Below the pieces are notes generated by a model that ran no database searches, was not told where the DNA came from, and worked only from the letters and a program-made list of their open reading frames with translations. From Xanthobacteraceae bacterium (GTDB lineage: Bacteria > Pseudomonadota > Alphaproteobacteria > Rhizobiales > Xanthobacteraceae), in contig JASHOR010000094.1 of NCBI GenBank assembly GCA_030041005.1, forward strand, positions 67,064-105,524: a stretch of 38,461 bases of DNA, in the 5' to 3' direction. Of this stretch, positions 31,586-38,461 are shown piece by piece (the stretch's first letter is position 1; each line of letters opens with the position of its first letter). Made by a program: the position numbers and the translations under genes.

Positions 31586-32692
31586 TCACGCAGCGACTTC
31601 GAACAATCGACGCGGCGTCCGGCACAAGACTTCGGAGCCGCGCTCGGTGACCAGCACGGCATCGCCAAGCACCATGTAGCCGGCCTCCGGATGATAGGTG
31701 TTGGGATGCACGATCAGCGTCATCCCCGGTTCGAGGCCGGTGTTCACGTCCTCCAGGAGGTGAGGCTTCGAATCGGCGAAAAGCCCCATGCCGTGTCCGC
31801 GCACCCGGGTCCATTGGCTGGTGGTGTACTGGCCGAGATCATATTTGCGAAACACGTCGTTCTCCGCGCGCGCGACATCGGCGGCGCGCGCTTGCGGCCG
31901 GATTGCCGCTATGCCTTCCTCCAGGGCCTCGACAAACACCGCAAAGGCGCGCTGCTGAGCGTGCGTCGCCGGCCCGACGACCAGCGTTCGGCAAATCTGG
32001 GCAAAATATCCGTCCACCGCCGGCGTAAGCTCCGTGGTCACCAGGTCGCCCGGCGCGATGCGACGCTCGGAAGGCGGCGTCATGCCCAGAACGTCCTTGC
32101 CGCCCGAGCCGATGATCATGAAATTATCCGGACAGCCGCGCCGGCGCAGGTAAGCTTCGACGTCGGCGACGATCTCAAACTGGCGCCGCCCCGGTCTGAC
32201 GCTGTGGAGGAACACCTCATAGGCCTCGTCGGCGATCTGCGCGGCGCGGCGCACTGCCGCGATTTCGCTCTCGCTCTTATGCATGAGCAGCGTATCGACC
32301 AGCGCCGTGGCGTCGTCCAGGGCAAAGCCTCGTGCCGGATCGGCGAGGTAATGGGGCAGGAAACGCCGCGGAGCCGCGGCAAGCCGTTGCCCGGCGAGGC
32401 GATCGAGCCGCGCGCCGACCGCGCGCGCAATATCAGGGGCGAAATGCACGCGCACAAGCGGCGCTTCCGCTTCCGCGCGTTCGGCTTCCACGGCGCTGTC
32501 GAGATAAAGCTCGGCGGCGCCGTCGGTGGCGATAAGCGCAATGCCATGGCCTTCGAGGATGCCGAAATCGGCGCCGTAGCGCAGATAGTCGGCTTGCCAC
32601 GCGTTGCCATAAAGCAAGAGGAGGTCGATGCCGGATTCGCGCATCGCGACCGCGAGCCGCTGCCGCCGCTCCTGCGCCAGTGTCTTCATCAT
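31586..32692 (-). CDS. M24-family protein with substituted metal ligands (368 aa)
   Basis: The N-terminal creatinase domain (MRESGIDLLLLYGN, DYLRYGADFG) and the pita-bread catalytic domain (KSESEIAAVRRAAQIADEAY onward) are both present. Of the five usual metal ligands only His300 (RGHGMGL) is kept: the first Asp is Glu221 (TTELTP), the second is Gln232 (YFAQICRT), the first Glu is His329 (LIVHPNTYHP) and the last Glu is Gly343 (VLGDAVLVTE). Creatinase is a metal-free member of this fold, so a metal-independent C-N hydrolase is plausible. Start is 32692 or 32689. It is divergent from the PEP mutase-like gene. Confidence 0.85.
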   Translation of the reverse strand: MMKTLAQERRQRLAVAMRESGIDLLLLYGNAWQADYLRYGADFGILEGHGIALIATDGAAELYLDSAVEAERAEAEAPLVRVHFAPDIARAVGARLDRLAGQRLAAAPRRFLPHYLADPARGFALDDATALVDTLLMHKSESEIAAVRRAAQIADEAYEVFLHSVRPGRRQFEIVADVEAYLRRRGCPDNFMIIGSGGKDVLGMTPPSERRIAPGDLVTTELTPAVDGYFAQICRTLVVGPATHAQQRAFAVFVEALEEGIAAIRPQARAADVARAENDVFRKYDLGQYTTSQWTRVRGHGMGLFADSKPHLLEDVNTGLEPGMTLIVHPNTYHPEAGYMVLGDAVLVTERGSEVLCRTPRRLFEVAA

Positions 32693-32735
32693 CGCTTTAC
32701 GCCTCGTGCGCCGCTCTGTCCCTGTCGCGGAAGAC

Positions 32736-32786
32736 TGGGCGCCATGCAGAAGAGTGGGCGCCAGGCAGAAGAGTTGGCGCCATGCA
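32736..32786 (+). repeat. 19-bp tandem repeat upstream of the M24 gene
   Basis: TGGGCGCCATGCAGAAGAG (32736-32754) is repeated at 32755-32773 with one change and partly at 32774-32786. It lies in the divergent gap between the M24 gene (minus) and the PEP mutase-like gene (plus). It could be a slippage product or a set of protein-binding sites. Confidence 0.6.
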
Positions 32787-32898
32787 TCAGTCTCATATGG
32801 AGTGAGCCCCGACAAGACATTGTGCCATCCCGACGCGTCGATATAATCACCGCGGGCGGACGCCGCGAACGATGAGGTCGCAGCGGCGTTGCGCCATC

Positions 32899-33768
32899 AT
32901 GCAAGAGAGATTTGTGAGCACATCCGAGCAACGGCAACGCGCCGACGACTTTCGCAAGCTGCACCGCACCCCGCCAATTCTGCTGCTGCCGAACGCATGG
33001 GACCTGATGAGCGCGCGCCTGTTCGAGGCGGCGGGATTTCCCGCGATCGCGACAACCAGCGGCGGGCTGGCCTGGGCGCTCGGCTATCCCGACGGCGAAC
33101 ACGCGCCATGGCCGGATGTGGTCGCGGCGACGCGCCGGATCGCGGCAGCGGTGCGCGTGCCGCTCACCGCCGACATCGAAGCCGGCTACGGCGCAACGCC
33201 CGAGCAGGTCGCGCGCAGCGTCGCCGACATCATTCGCGCCGGCGCGGTCGGCATCAATCTCGAGGACAGCACGCCGAACCCGAATGAGCCGGTGCGGACC
33301 CTCGCGGACGCCGCCGCACGCATCCGCGCGGCGCGCGGTGCGGCCGACGCCGAGGGCGTTCCCATCGTCATTAATGCGAGGGTCGATCTTTATCTGAAGC
33401 ATGTCGGCGAGGACTCGACGCGTTTCGCCGAGACGGTGCGCCGCGCCGAGGCCTATGTCGCCGCCGGCGCGGACTGCATTTTCCCGTTCGGCGTCGCCGA
33501 TATCGAGCTGATCCGCAAGCTCGCCGCCGCCATCAAGGCGCCCGTCAACGTCGTCGGCCGCGCCGGCATGCCGCGGCTCGACGCTTTGCAGGCGGCAGGC
33601 GTCGCCCGCGTCAGTATCGCCTCGGGCGCGACCTTGGCGATCATGTCGGCGATCCGGCGCATCGCCGAGGAGCTGCGGCAAAACGGCGACTTCGACGTGC
33701 TCAAGGCATCGATGACGCGCGTGGAGGCGCAGAAGCTGTTCGCGAACAATGAAGGAGACCGCCGATGA
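32899..33768 (+). CDS. Isocitrate lyase/PEP mutase family protein (289 aa)
   Basis: A TIM-barrel enzyme making or breaking a C-C or P-C bond next to a carboxylate. LLLPNAWDLMSARLFEAAGF, TTSGGLAWALGYPDG and TADIEAGYG hold the Mg-binding acidic residues, followed by GINLEDS, VINARVDLYL and the C-terminal GVARVSIASGATLAIMSAIR. It lacks the KKCGH motif of isocitrate lyase, so it belongs to the oxaloacetase/PEP mutase-like branch of unknown substrate. ATG 32899 is used; GTG 32914 is an alternative. The stop overlaps the next gene by ATGA. Confidence 0.86.
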   Translation: MQERFVSTSEQRQRADDFRKLHRTPPILLLPNAWDLMSARLFEAAGFPAIATTSGGLAWALGYPDGEHAPWPDVVAATRRIAAAVRVPLTADIEAGYGATPEQVARSVADIIRAGAVGINLEDSTPNPNEPVRTLADAAARIRAARGAADAEGVPIVINARVDLYLKHVGEDSTRFAETVRRAEAYVAAGADCIFPFGVADIELIRKLAAAIKAPVNVVGRAGMPRLDALQAAGVARVSIASGATLAIMSAIRRIAEELRQNGDFDVLKASMTRVEAQKLFANNEGDRR

Positions 33769-34241
33769 CAATGAAGGCGCGGATGGACTTTCGCAAAGCT
33801 TCGCCGCGGGGCGCCAAGGCGCTCAGCGGCCTGCACGCCTTCGTCCATGAATGCGGCCTCGATCATACGCTGCTCGAATTGGTCAAACTGCGCGCCTCGC
33901 AGATCAACGGCTGCGCGCATTGCATCGACATGCACACCAAGGAACTGCGCGCCGCCGGCGAAAGCGAGCAGCGGCTCTATCTGCTCAACGCCTGGGACGA
34001 ATCGCCGTTCTACAGCGAGCGCGAGCGCGCGGCGCTGGCCTGGACCGAGGCGGTCACGCTCGTCACCGACGGGCATGTATCCGATGAGGTGTACGCAAAG
34101 GCGCGCGCGCAATTCAATGAGGAAGAGCTCGTCAACCTGACGCTGGCGATCATCGCCATCAACGGCGCCAACCGCCTCAACATCGCGTTTCGCACCGTGC
34201 CAGGAAGCTACCGCGTGCCGACGCGCCAGGCGGCGGAGTGA
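33765..34241 (+). CDS. Carboxymuconolactone decarboxylase/AhpD-like protein (158 aa)
   Basis: An all-helical alkylhydroperoxidase-like protein. ASQINGCAHCIDMHTKEL contains the C-x-x-C plus His (Cys50, Cys53, His57) of the AhpD family, which acts in peroxide reduction or related redox reactions. The remaining length and the YSERERAALAWTEAVTLV helix fit the family. It starts within the stop of the PEP mutase-like gene (ATGA; AAGGAG upstream), so the two are translationally coupled; a shared reaction can be inferred but not identified. Confidence 0.9.
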   Translation: MTMKARMDFRKASPRGAKALSGLHAFVHECGLDHTLLELVKLRASQINGCAHCIDMHTKELRAAGESEQRLYLLNAWDESPFYSERERAALAWTEAVTLVTDGHVSDEVYAKARAQFNEEELVNLTLAIIAINGANRLNIAFRTVPGSYRVPTRQAAE

Positions 34242-34243
34242 GT

Positions 34244-34268
34244 TTCCTCTCCCCGTGAGGGAGAGGAA
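34244..34268. terminator. Bidirectional terminator-like hairpin
   Basis: TTCCTCTCCC and GGGAGAGGAA form a perfect 10-bp stem around a 5-nt loop CGTGA, exactly between the converging AhpD-like and dehydratase genes. There is no long T run, so termination strength is uncertain. Confidence 0.6.
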
Positions 34269-34271
34269 GAC

Positions 34272-36002
34272 TTAATGAATCTCCGGCTCGGCGACGCGCG
34301 CCGTGCCGGCGAGAAAATCGAAATCGCAGCCCTCGTCGGCCTGGCCGATATGTGCGGAGAACATCGCGCCGTAACCGCGCGGATATTTGGGCGGCGGCGG
34401 CGACCAGGCGGCGCGGCGGCGGGCAAGCTCCTCCTCGCCGACATGCAGGTGGATGCTGCGCGCGGCAACATCGACCTCGATCTCATCGCCGGTTTGCACG
34501 AAGGCGAGCGGCCCGCCGACAAAACTCTCCGGCGCCACGTGCAGAATGCAGGCGCCGTAGCTCGTGCCGCTCATGCGCGCGTCGGAAATACGCAACATGT
34601 CGCGCACGCCGACTTTGAGAAGCTTCCGGGGAATCGGCAACTGGCCCCATTCCGGCATGCCGGGACCGCCTTTCGGACCGCCGTTCTTGAGCACCAGCAC
34701 ATGGTCGGGCGTGACGTCGAGGTCGTCGCGATCGACTTCGCGCGCCATGTGATCGTAGGTCTCGAACGCGATCGCCTTGCCGCGGTGATGCAGCAAGCGT
34801 TTCTCCGCCGCGGCCGGCTTCATGACGCAGCCGCGCGGAGCGAGATTGCCGGTGAGCACGGCGGTGGCGCCTTCCGGATAAAGCGGCACCGAAAGCGAAT
34901 GGATGACGTCCGGCAGATGCACCTCCGCCCCGGCGATGTTTTCGCCGAGCGAGCGGCCGGTGACGGTCAGGCACGACAGATCAAGCAGGCCGCCCATCCG
35001 CACCATCAGCGCGCGCAGCCCGCCGGCATAGTAAAAGTCCTCCATCAGATATTTTCCTGACGGCGTAATGTTGGCGATGACCGGCACCTGTCGCGAGATG
35101 GCGTCGAAGCGCGCCATGTCGAGCGCGATGCCGGCGCGGCGGGCGAGCGCGATGACATGGATGATGGCGTTGGTCGAGCCGCCGAGCGCCATGTGCACGC
35201 GAATGGCGTTGTCGAAGGCCGCCGGCGTCAAGATTCTGTCGGGAGTCAAATCCTCCCATACCATCTCCACGGCGCGGCGCCCGGCCGCGGCGCACATGCG
35301 CGAATGATTGGCATCCGGCGCCGGGATCGATGACGCGCCGGGCAATGCCATTCCCAAAGCTTCGGCGATCGCCATCATGGTCGCGGCGGTGCCCATCACC
35401 ATGCAGGTGCCGAACGAGCGCGAAATGCCGCCCTCGATCTCGTTCCATTCCTCGTCGCCGATGCGGCCGGCGCGTTTCTCGTCCCAGTATTTCCAGGCGT
35501 CGGAGCCGGAGCCCAGCGTGTGGCCGCGCCAATTGCCGCGCAGCATCGGACCGGCGGGCAGATAGATCGCCGGCACGCCCATGGAGATCGCGCCCATGAG
35601 CAGCCCCGGCGTGGTCTTGTCGCAGCCGCCCATGAGCACGGCGCCGTCGATCGGATGGCTGCGCAGCAGTTCCTCGCATTCCATGGCGAGGAAGTTGCGG
35701 TAGAGCATGGTCGAGGGCTTCACGAACGGCTCGGCGAGCGACATCGCCGGCAGCTCGATGGGAAAGCCGCCGGCCTGATAGACACCGCGCTTGACGTCCT
35801 CGGCGCGCGCCCGCAAGTGGCCGTGGCAGGCATTGATGTCGCTCCAGGTGTTGATGATGCCGATCACCGGCTTGCCGACCCAGTCGTCGCGGTCGTAGCC
35901 GAATTGCCGCAACCGCGAGCGATGGCCGAACGAGCGCAGATCGTTCCTGCCGAGCCAGCGATGCGAACGCAGGTGTTCCGGCGACTTTTTGGAAATGCTC
36001 AT
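34272..36002 (-). CDS. IlvD/Edd family dehydratase, arabinonate dehydratase-like (576 aa)
   Basis: Dehydrates a sugar acid to a 2-keto-3-deoxy acid using an Fe-S cluster and Mg. Cluster cysteines are at 59 (SDINACHGHLR), 127 (MGGCDKTTPG) and 200 (SFGTCMVMG), the pattern of the pentonate/arabinonate dehydratases. KYLMEDFYYAGGL, NLAPRGCVMKPAA and RISDARMSGTSYG (catalytic Ser478) are in place. Length and N-terminus (LRSHRW) fit that group better than dihydroxyacid dehydratase IlvD. ATG at 36002 is chosen; the frame extends 238 codons upstream without family similarity. No sugar-acid regulator or transporter is adjacent. Confidence 0.9.
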   Translation of the reverse strand: MSISKKSPEHLRSHRWLGRNDLRSFGHRSRLRQFGYDRDDWVGKPVIGIINTWSDINACHGHLRARAEDVKRGVYQAGGFPIELPAMSLAEPFVKPSTMLYRNFLAMECEELLRSHPIDGAVLMGGCDKTTPGLLMGAISMGVPAIYLPAGPMLRGNWRGHTLGSGSDAWKYWDEKRAGRIGDEEWNEIEGGISRSFGTCMVMGTAATMMAIAEALGMALPGASSIPAPDANHSRMCAAAGRRAVEMVWEDLTPDRILTPAAFDNAIRVHMALGGSTNAIIHVIALARRAGIALDMARFDAISRQVPVIANITPSGKYLMEDFYYAGGLRALMVRMGGLLDLSCLTVTGRSLGENIAGAEVHLPDVIHSLSVPLYPEGATAVLTGNLAPRGCVMKPAAAEKRLLHHRGKAIAFETYDHMAREVDRDDLDVTPDHVLVLKNGGPKGGPGMPEWGQLPIPRKLLKVGVRDMLRISDARMSGTSYGACILHVAPESFVGGPLAFVQTGDEIEVDVAARSIHLHVGEEELARRRAAWSPPPPKYPRGYGAMFSAHIGQADEGCDFDFLAGTARVAEPEIH

Positions 36003-36194
36003 GGGCAACCCGTTCAGGCTCGCGTCAACGGATGGGGCAAGCAACCGTGTCAGTCTGGCCTCATTATCCTCGGCCGCAAAGCGGAAAGGCTGATTGCCAA
36101 CGCCGGCGTCTGCCGCGATCGCGTCCGCCAGTTTGCTTCGGGCCGGAGGCTTGCTACGATGATCGGCGTTGCCCCGCAACGAGGACATTAGTTC

Positions 36195-36899
36195 ATGATC
36201 GATCTTTATGCGCTGACCAGCCCGAACGTGCAGAAAATCTACATTATTCTCGAGGAGACAAAGCTCCCTTACAAGGAGCACTTCGTCGACGTATGGAAGG
36301 GCGACCAATACGATCCGAATTTCATCAAGATCAATCCCAACGCGAAAATTCCGGCGATCGTCGACAGCGACGGGCCGGGCGGCAAGCCCTACACCGTGTT
36401 CGAGTCCGGCGCGATTTTGATGTACCTCGCCGAGAAGACCGGAAAATTTCTGTCCAAGGACACGGCACAGAAATACGACGCGCTGCAATGGCTGTTCTTC
36501 CAGACCTCGGGCATCGGCCCGATGTTCGGGCAGTTCACACATTTCAAGCTGTTCGCGCCGAAGGACAAGGACAATTCCTATTCCATGTCGCGCTATCAGA
36601 CCGAAGTGAAGCGGCTTTACGAGGTGATGGAGAAGCGGCTGGCGCATTCGCCCTATCTCGCCGGCGGCGAATACACCATCGCCGATATCGCCGCGTTTCC
36701 CTGGACGCGCAATCACGACATCCAGGGCGTGAAGTGGGAGGACAATCCCAATCTCGCGCGCTGGTTCAACGCCATCAACGAGCGTCCCGCGGTCAAAGCC
36801 GCGCTGGCGAAGATCGGCGCCATCAAATCCAACCGCGAGACGGCAACCGACGACCAGAAGGACCGCTTCTTCAACCGCGGGCGCTACGCGCGGGCGTAA
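36195..36899 (+). CDS. Glutathione S-transferase, YfcG/YghU-like (234 aa)
   Basis: Cytoplasmic GST. MIDLYALTSPNVQKIYIILE starts the thioredoxin-like domain; NPNAKIPAIVDSDG with the cis-Pro and FESGAILMYLAEKTG form the glutathione site. The helical domain includes LAGGEYTIADIAAFPW. The TSPN start in place of a catalytic Cys or Tyr is the pattern of the Nu-class (YfcG/YghU) disulfide reductases. GAGGA lies upstream of ATG 36195. It is divergent from the dehydratase, so a detoxification or reductase role is independent of it. Confidence 0.9.
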   Translation: MIDLYALTSPNVQKIYIILEETKLPYKEHFVDVWKGDQYDPNFIKINPNAKIPAIVDSDGPGGKPYTVFESGAILMYLAEKTGKFLSKDTAQKYDALQWLFFQTSGIGPMFGQFTHFKLFAPKDKDNSYSMSRYQTEVKRLYEVMEKRLAHSPYLAGGEYTIADIAAFPWTRNHDIQGVKWEDNPNLARWFNAINERPAVKAALAKIGAIKSNRETATDDQKDRFFNRGRYARA

Positions 36900-36906
36900 C
36901 AGTTGA

Positions 36907-37015
36907 CCTTATCCCGAGGCGGCCGCGAAGCCGCCCTCGAAGGATGCAGGCCGAGGCTCCGTGGCCTCGCCCTTCGAGGCTCGGCGCTGTCGCGCCGAGC
37001 GCCTCAGGGTGAGGA
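36907..37015. repeat. Long palindromic repeat, overlapping the CocE gene end
   Basis: CCTTATCCCGAGGC...CTCGAAGGATG on the left mirrors CCCTTCGAGG...GCCTCAGGGTGAGG on the right. Inside are two perfect hairpins: GGCGGC-CGCGAA-GCCGCC and GCTCGGCG-CTGT-CGCCGAGC-like. The wording resembles the common Bradyrhizobium repeat CCTCATCCTGAGG. The right end contains the CocE stop codon (TGA on the minus strand, 37004-37006), so the last residues of that protein are repeat-encoded. Confidence 0.7.
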
Positions 37016-38461
37016 CGTCGCCGGGATCGCCGGCAGAATAAGGCACGAGACGTGAACGCCGCCGTGATGGATCGTGTCGGTGCCCATCAGCGACGGATGA
37101 TAGGGATGTGAGAACACGCCGTCGGTCGCCGGCGAGTCGCCGTTGGCGAGTTCGAGGCGGATGCGATGGCCCTGCTTGAACACGTAGGCGATCGGCAGCA
37201 CCTCGATGTCGAACGCGTAGATTTCGCCCGGCGTAAGCGGCTGCGGATTGGCGTGCGTGTAGAACGGACGCTCCGGCTTTGAACGTGCCGCATCCTTTTC
37301 GCGATGCGAGGCTTTGAGCCATCCCTTCGATACCGGCGTATGGCCCGGTTGCTCGCCCTTGCCGCGCGCCGCCGCCTCCTGCGGATGCTGGTCGGTCAGC
37401 TTGACGATGAACTGGGTGTCGATCGCGGTCGATGACGCGTAGAGCGTCAGCACGATCGGCCCGGTCACTTCGAGATCGGCTTCCAGCGGCGCGCTCGTGA
37501 ACGTGAGCACGCGCCGCACCGGGTCGACCCGTCCATCCGGCCCGATCACTGCGACGCCGTTGACCCAATCCCAGTCCGGATAGGTGTAGCTGGTCGGCGC
37601 CTCGTCGGCGGCGGGCTGTTCGAGCGAGAGGCCGCCGTCGTTGAGCGATGTGACGCTGCCCGAAGGGCCTTTACGCAGATAGTACGCGACAGGCGTAACG
37701 CGCTGCGGCGGCCATTCGTCCTCCGCGCGCCAGACATTGGCGCCGCGCACGTAAAGCCTGACCGGCTCGGCGTCCATGAAGCCGTTGTTCTTGCCTTTGA
37801 GATGCAGATCATAGAACGGCAGCAGTTCCTTCTCGTGGAATTCGATCTGATCGAACATGCGGTGCGCTTCGAAAGTGTTGCGAGCGCCGGTGACCACGAG
37901 CTTCTTCGGCGCCTTGATCTCCTCGTAGCCGAGAACGTTGCCGCGCAGGTGCAGGCCCATCTTGCCCCAGTGCCCGATCGAGAGCACCGGACACTTGATC
38001 TTGTCGAGCCGCCAGTAAGGCGAGCGCACGCGCCAGAATTCGTCGTCGAGCGGGTGATTGATCATTTCGCCGACCAGATCGAACGTCATCGGCGGCCGCC
38101 CGTGCCGGCCGGCGAGGCGGTGCTGGTTGTCGGCGCGCAGCGACGTGTACCAGACCGAGCGGTACGAGCAGTAGATGCCGCCGTGATAATTCGAGCCGCG
38201 ATATTGATCGACCAGGCCGTCATACGGCGCGATGCAGGCAAGGCCGGGCGGGTTGTAGGTCGCCATCAGCCACTGCGCCATGGCGTAATAGGACTGGCCG
38301 ATGCCGCCGACGCGGCCGTTGCACCAGGGCTGGCGCACGATCCAGGCGACCAGTTCGAGATAATCCTGCTGTTCGTTTGGGCCCATGAACTCGAACTCGC
38401 CTTGCGAGCGTCCCGAGCCGCGGACATCGGCATGCACGTAGGCGTAGCCCTGGCTCACGTA
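37004..38461 (-). CDS. CocE/NonD family alpha/beta hydrolase, 5' end outside window (485 codons visible)
   Basis: A serine hydrolase of the X-Pro dipeptidyl-peptidase S15/CocE group, cleaving esters or amides. YVHADVRGSGRSQGEFEFMG and the nucleophile Ser in RVGGIGQSYYAMAQW (G-x-S-Y) are visible, then the helical cap (PPMTFDLVGEMINHPLDDEF), and the C-terminal jelly-roll (LTFTSAPLEADLEVTGPIVL, LPIAYVFKQGHRIRLELANG). The true start lies beyond the right edge. The protein end (PAIPATSSP, stop TGA) is inside a dispersed palindromic repeat. Confidence 0.88.
   Translation of the reverse strand, partial: YVSQGYAYVHADVRGSGRSQGEFEFMGPNEQQDYLELVAWIVRQPWCNGRVGGIGQSYYAMAQWLMATYNPPGLACIAPYDGLVDQYRGSNYHGGIYCSYRSVWYTSLRADNQHRLAGRHGRPPMTFDLVGEMINHPLDDEFWRVRSPYWRLDKIKCPVLSIGHWGKMGLHLRGNVLGYEEIKAPKKLVVTGARNTFEAHRMFDQIEFHEKELLPFYDLHLKGKNNGFMDAEPVRLYVRGANVWRAEDEWPPQRVTPVAYYLRKGPSGSVTSLNDGGLSLEQPAADEAPTSYTYPDWDWVNGVAVIGPDGRVDPVRRVLTFTSAPLEADLEVTGPIVLTLYASSTAIDTQFIVKLTDQHPQEAAARGKGEQPGHTPVSKGWLKASHREKDAARSKPERPFYTHANPQPLTPGEIYAFDIEVLPIAYVFKQGHRIRLELANGDSPATDGVFSHPYHPSLMGTDTIHHGGVHVSCLILPAIPATSSP

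Noticed and set aside
36003-36716. 238-codon N-terminal extension of the IlvD/Edd dehydratase
   Set aside because: The extension overlaps the GST gene on the other strand and has no family similarity; the family N-terminus starts at 36002.

Overview
The window is a GC-rich chromosomal segment of an alphaproteobacterium. Gene content and the style of the dispersed repeats point to the Hyphomicrobiales, near Bradyrhizobium, Rhodopseudomonas and Pseudolabrys-type genera. Indicators are the serC-serA pair, the lipopolysaccharide (LPS) core genes close to purA and kdsD, a complete Liv/HAAT transporter, and long palindromic intergenic repeats of the kind scattered through those genomes. There is no rRNA, tRNA, CRISPR array, phage or intact insertion sequence. 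The first gene (serC) and the last gene (a CocE-type hydrolase) are cut by the window edges.

Layout. 1-4.5 kb: serine biosynthesis (serC end, serA), an EamA permease on the other strand, and purA. 4.6-7.3 kb: a single-pass membrane protein of unknown function, then kdsD (arabinose-5-phosphate isomerase for Kdo). 7.5-13.8 kb: a minus-strand LPS block that reads hldD, hldE, a GT2 glycosyltransferase, a GT9 heptosyltransferase, a DUF6165-like coiled-coil protein and a small lipoprotein. 14.1-19.2 kb: a plus-strand LPS block with a WaaE-like glycosyltransferase, a WaaF-like heptosyltransferase, galE and an MsbA-like exporter. 19.3-21.1 kb: a fumarylacetoacetate hydrolase (FAH) family enzyme, a beta-class GST and a small orphan ORF. 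21.1-27.1 kb: a tight amidase-SBP-LivH-LivM-LivG-LivF operon with three ATGA overlaps between its last four genes. 27.2-38.5 kb: scattered catabolic genes, namely a 6PGDH-like dehydrogenase, a Tat-exported GH1 glycosidase, a class II aldolase, two M24-fold proteins that have lost metal ligands, a PEP mutase/isocitrate lyase family enzyme with an AhpD-like partner, an IlvD/Edd sugar-acid dehydratase, a second GST and the CocE hydrolase.

The most striking signal is a family of palindromic elements of about 75-79 bp in the intergenic spaces of the LPS genes. I divide them into classes A, B and C. Their ends are CTAG-TG...CA-CTAG, or CCAG/CGAG variants. A and B lie forward and C is a reverse-oriented, diverged homologue. 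At four loci an A or B unit is followed by exactly 12 bp (consensus end AATAAGTTG) and then a C unit, so the repeating module is an inverted pair resembling the BIME architecture of enterobacterial REP elements. The CTAG end supplies the TAG stop codon of four genes (GT9, GT2, hldE, galE), and a fifth (hldD) stops one base from the element. There is also a C/A chimera, a half element, and two C subtypes whose stem arms change together. I do not recognise this as a named repeat family.

Functionally, the centre of the window makes and exports the heptose-containing LPS core: kdsD feeds Kdo, hldE and hldD make ADP-L-glycero-D-manno-heptose, GT9 and GT2 enzymes add sugars, galE supplies UDP-galactose, and the ABC exporter probably flips a lipid-linked product. 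The right half looks like uptake and breakdown of amides, sugar acids and small organics, with substrates not determinable from sequence.
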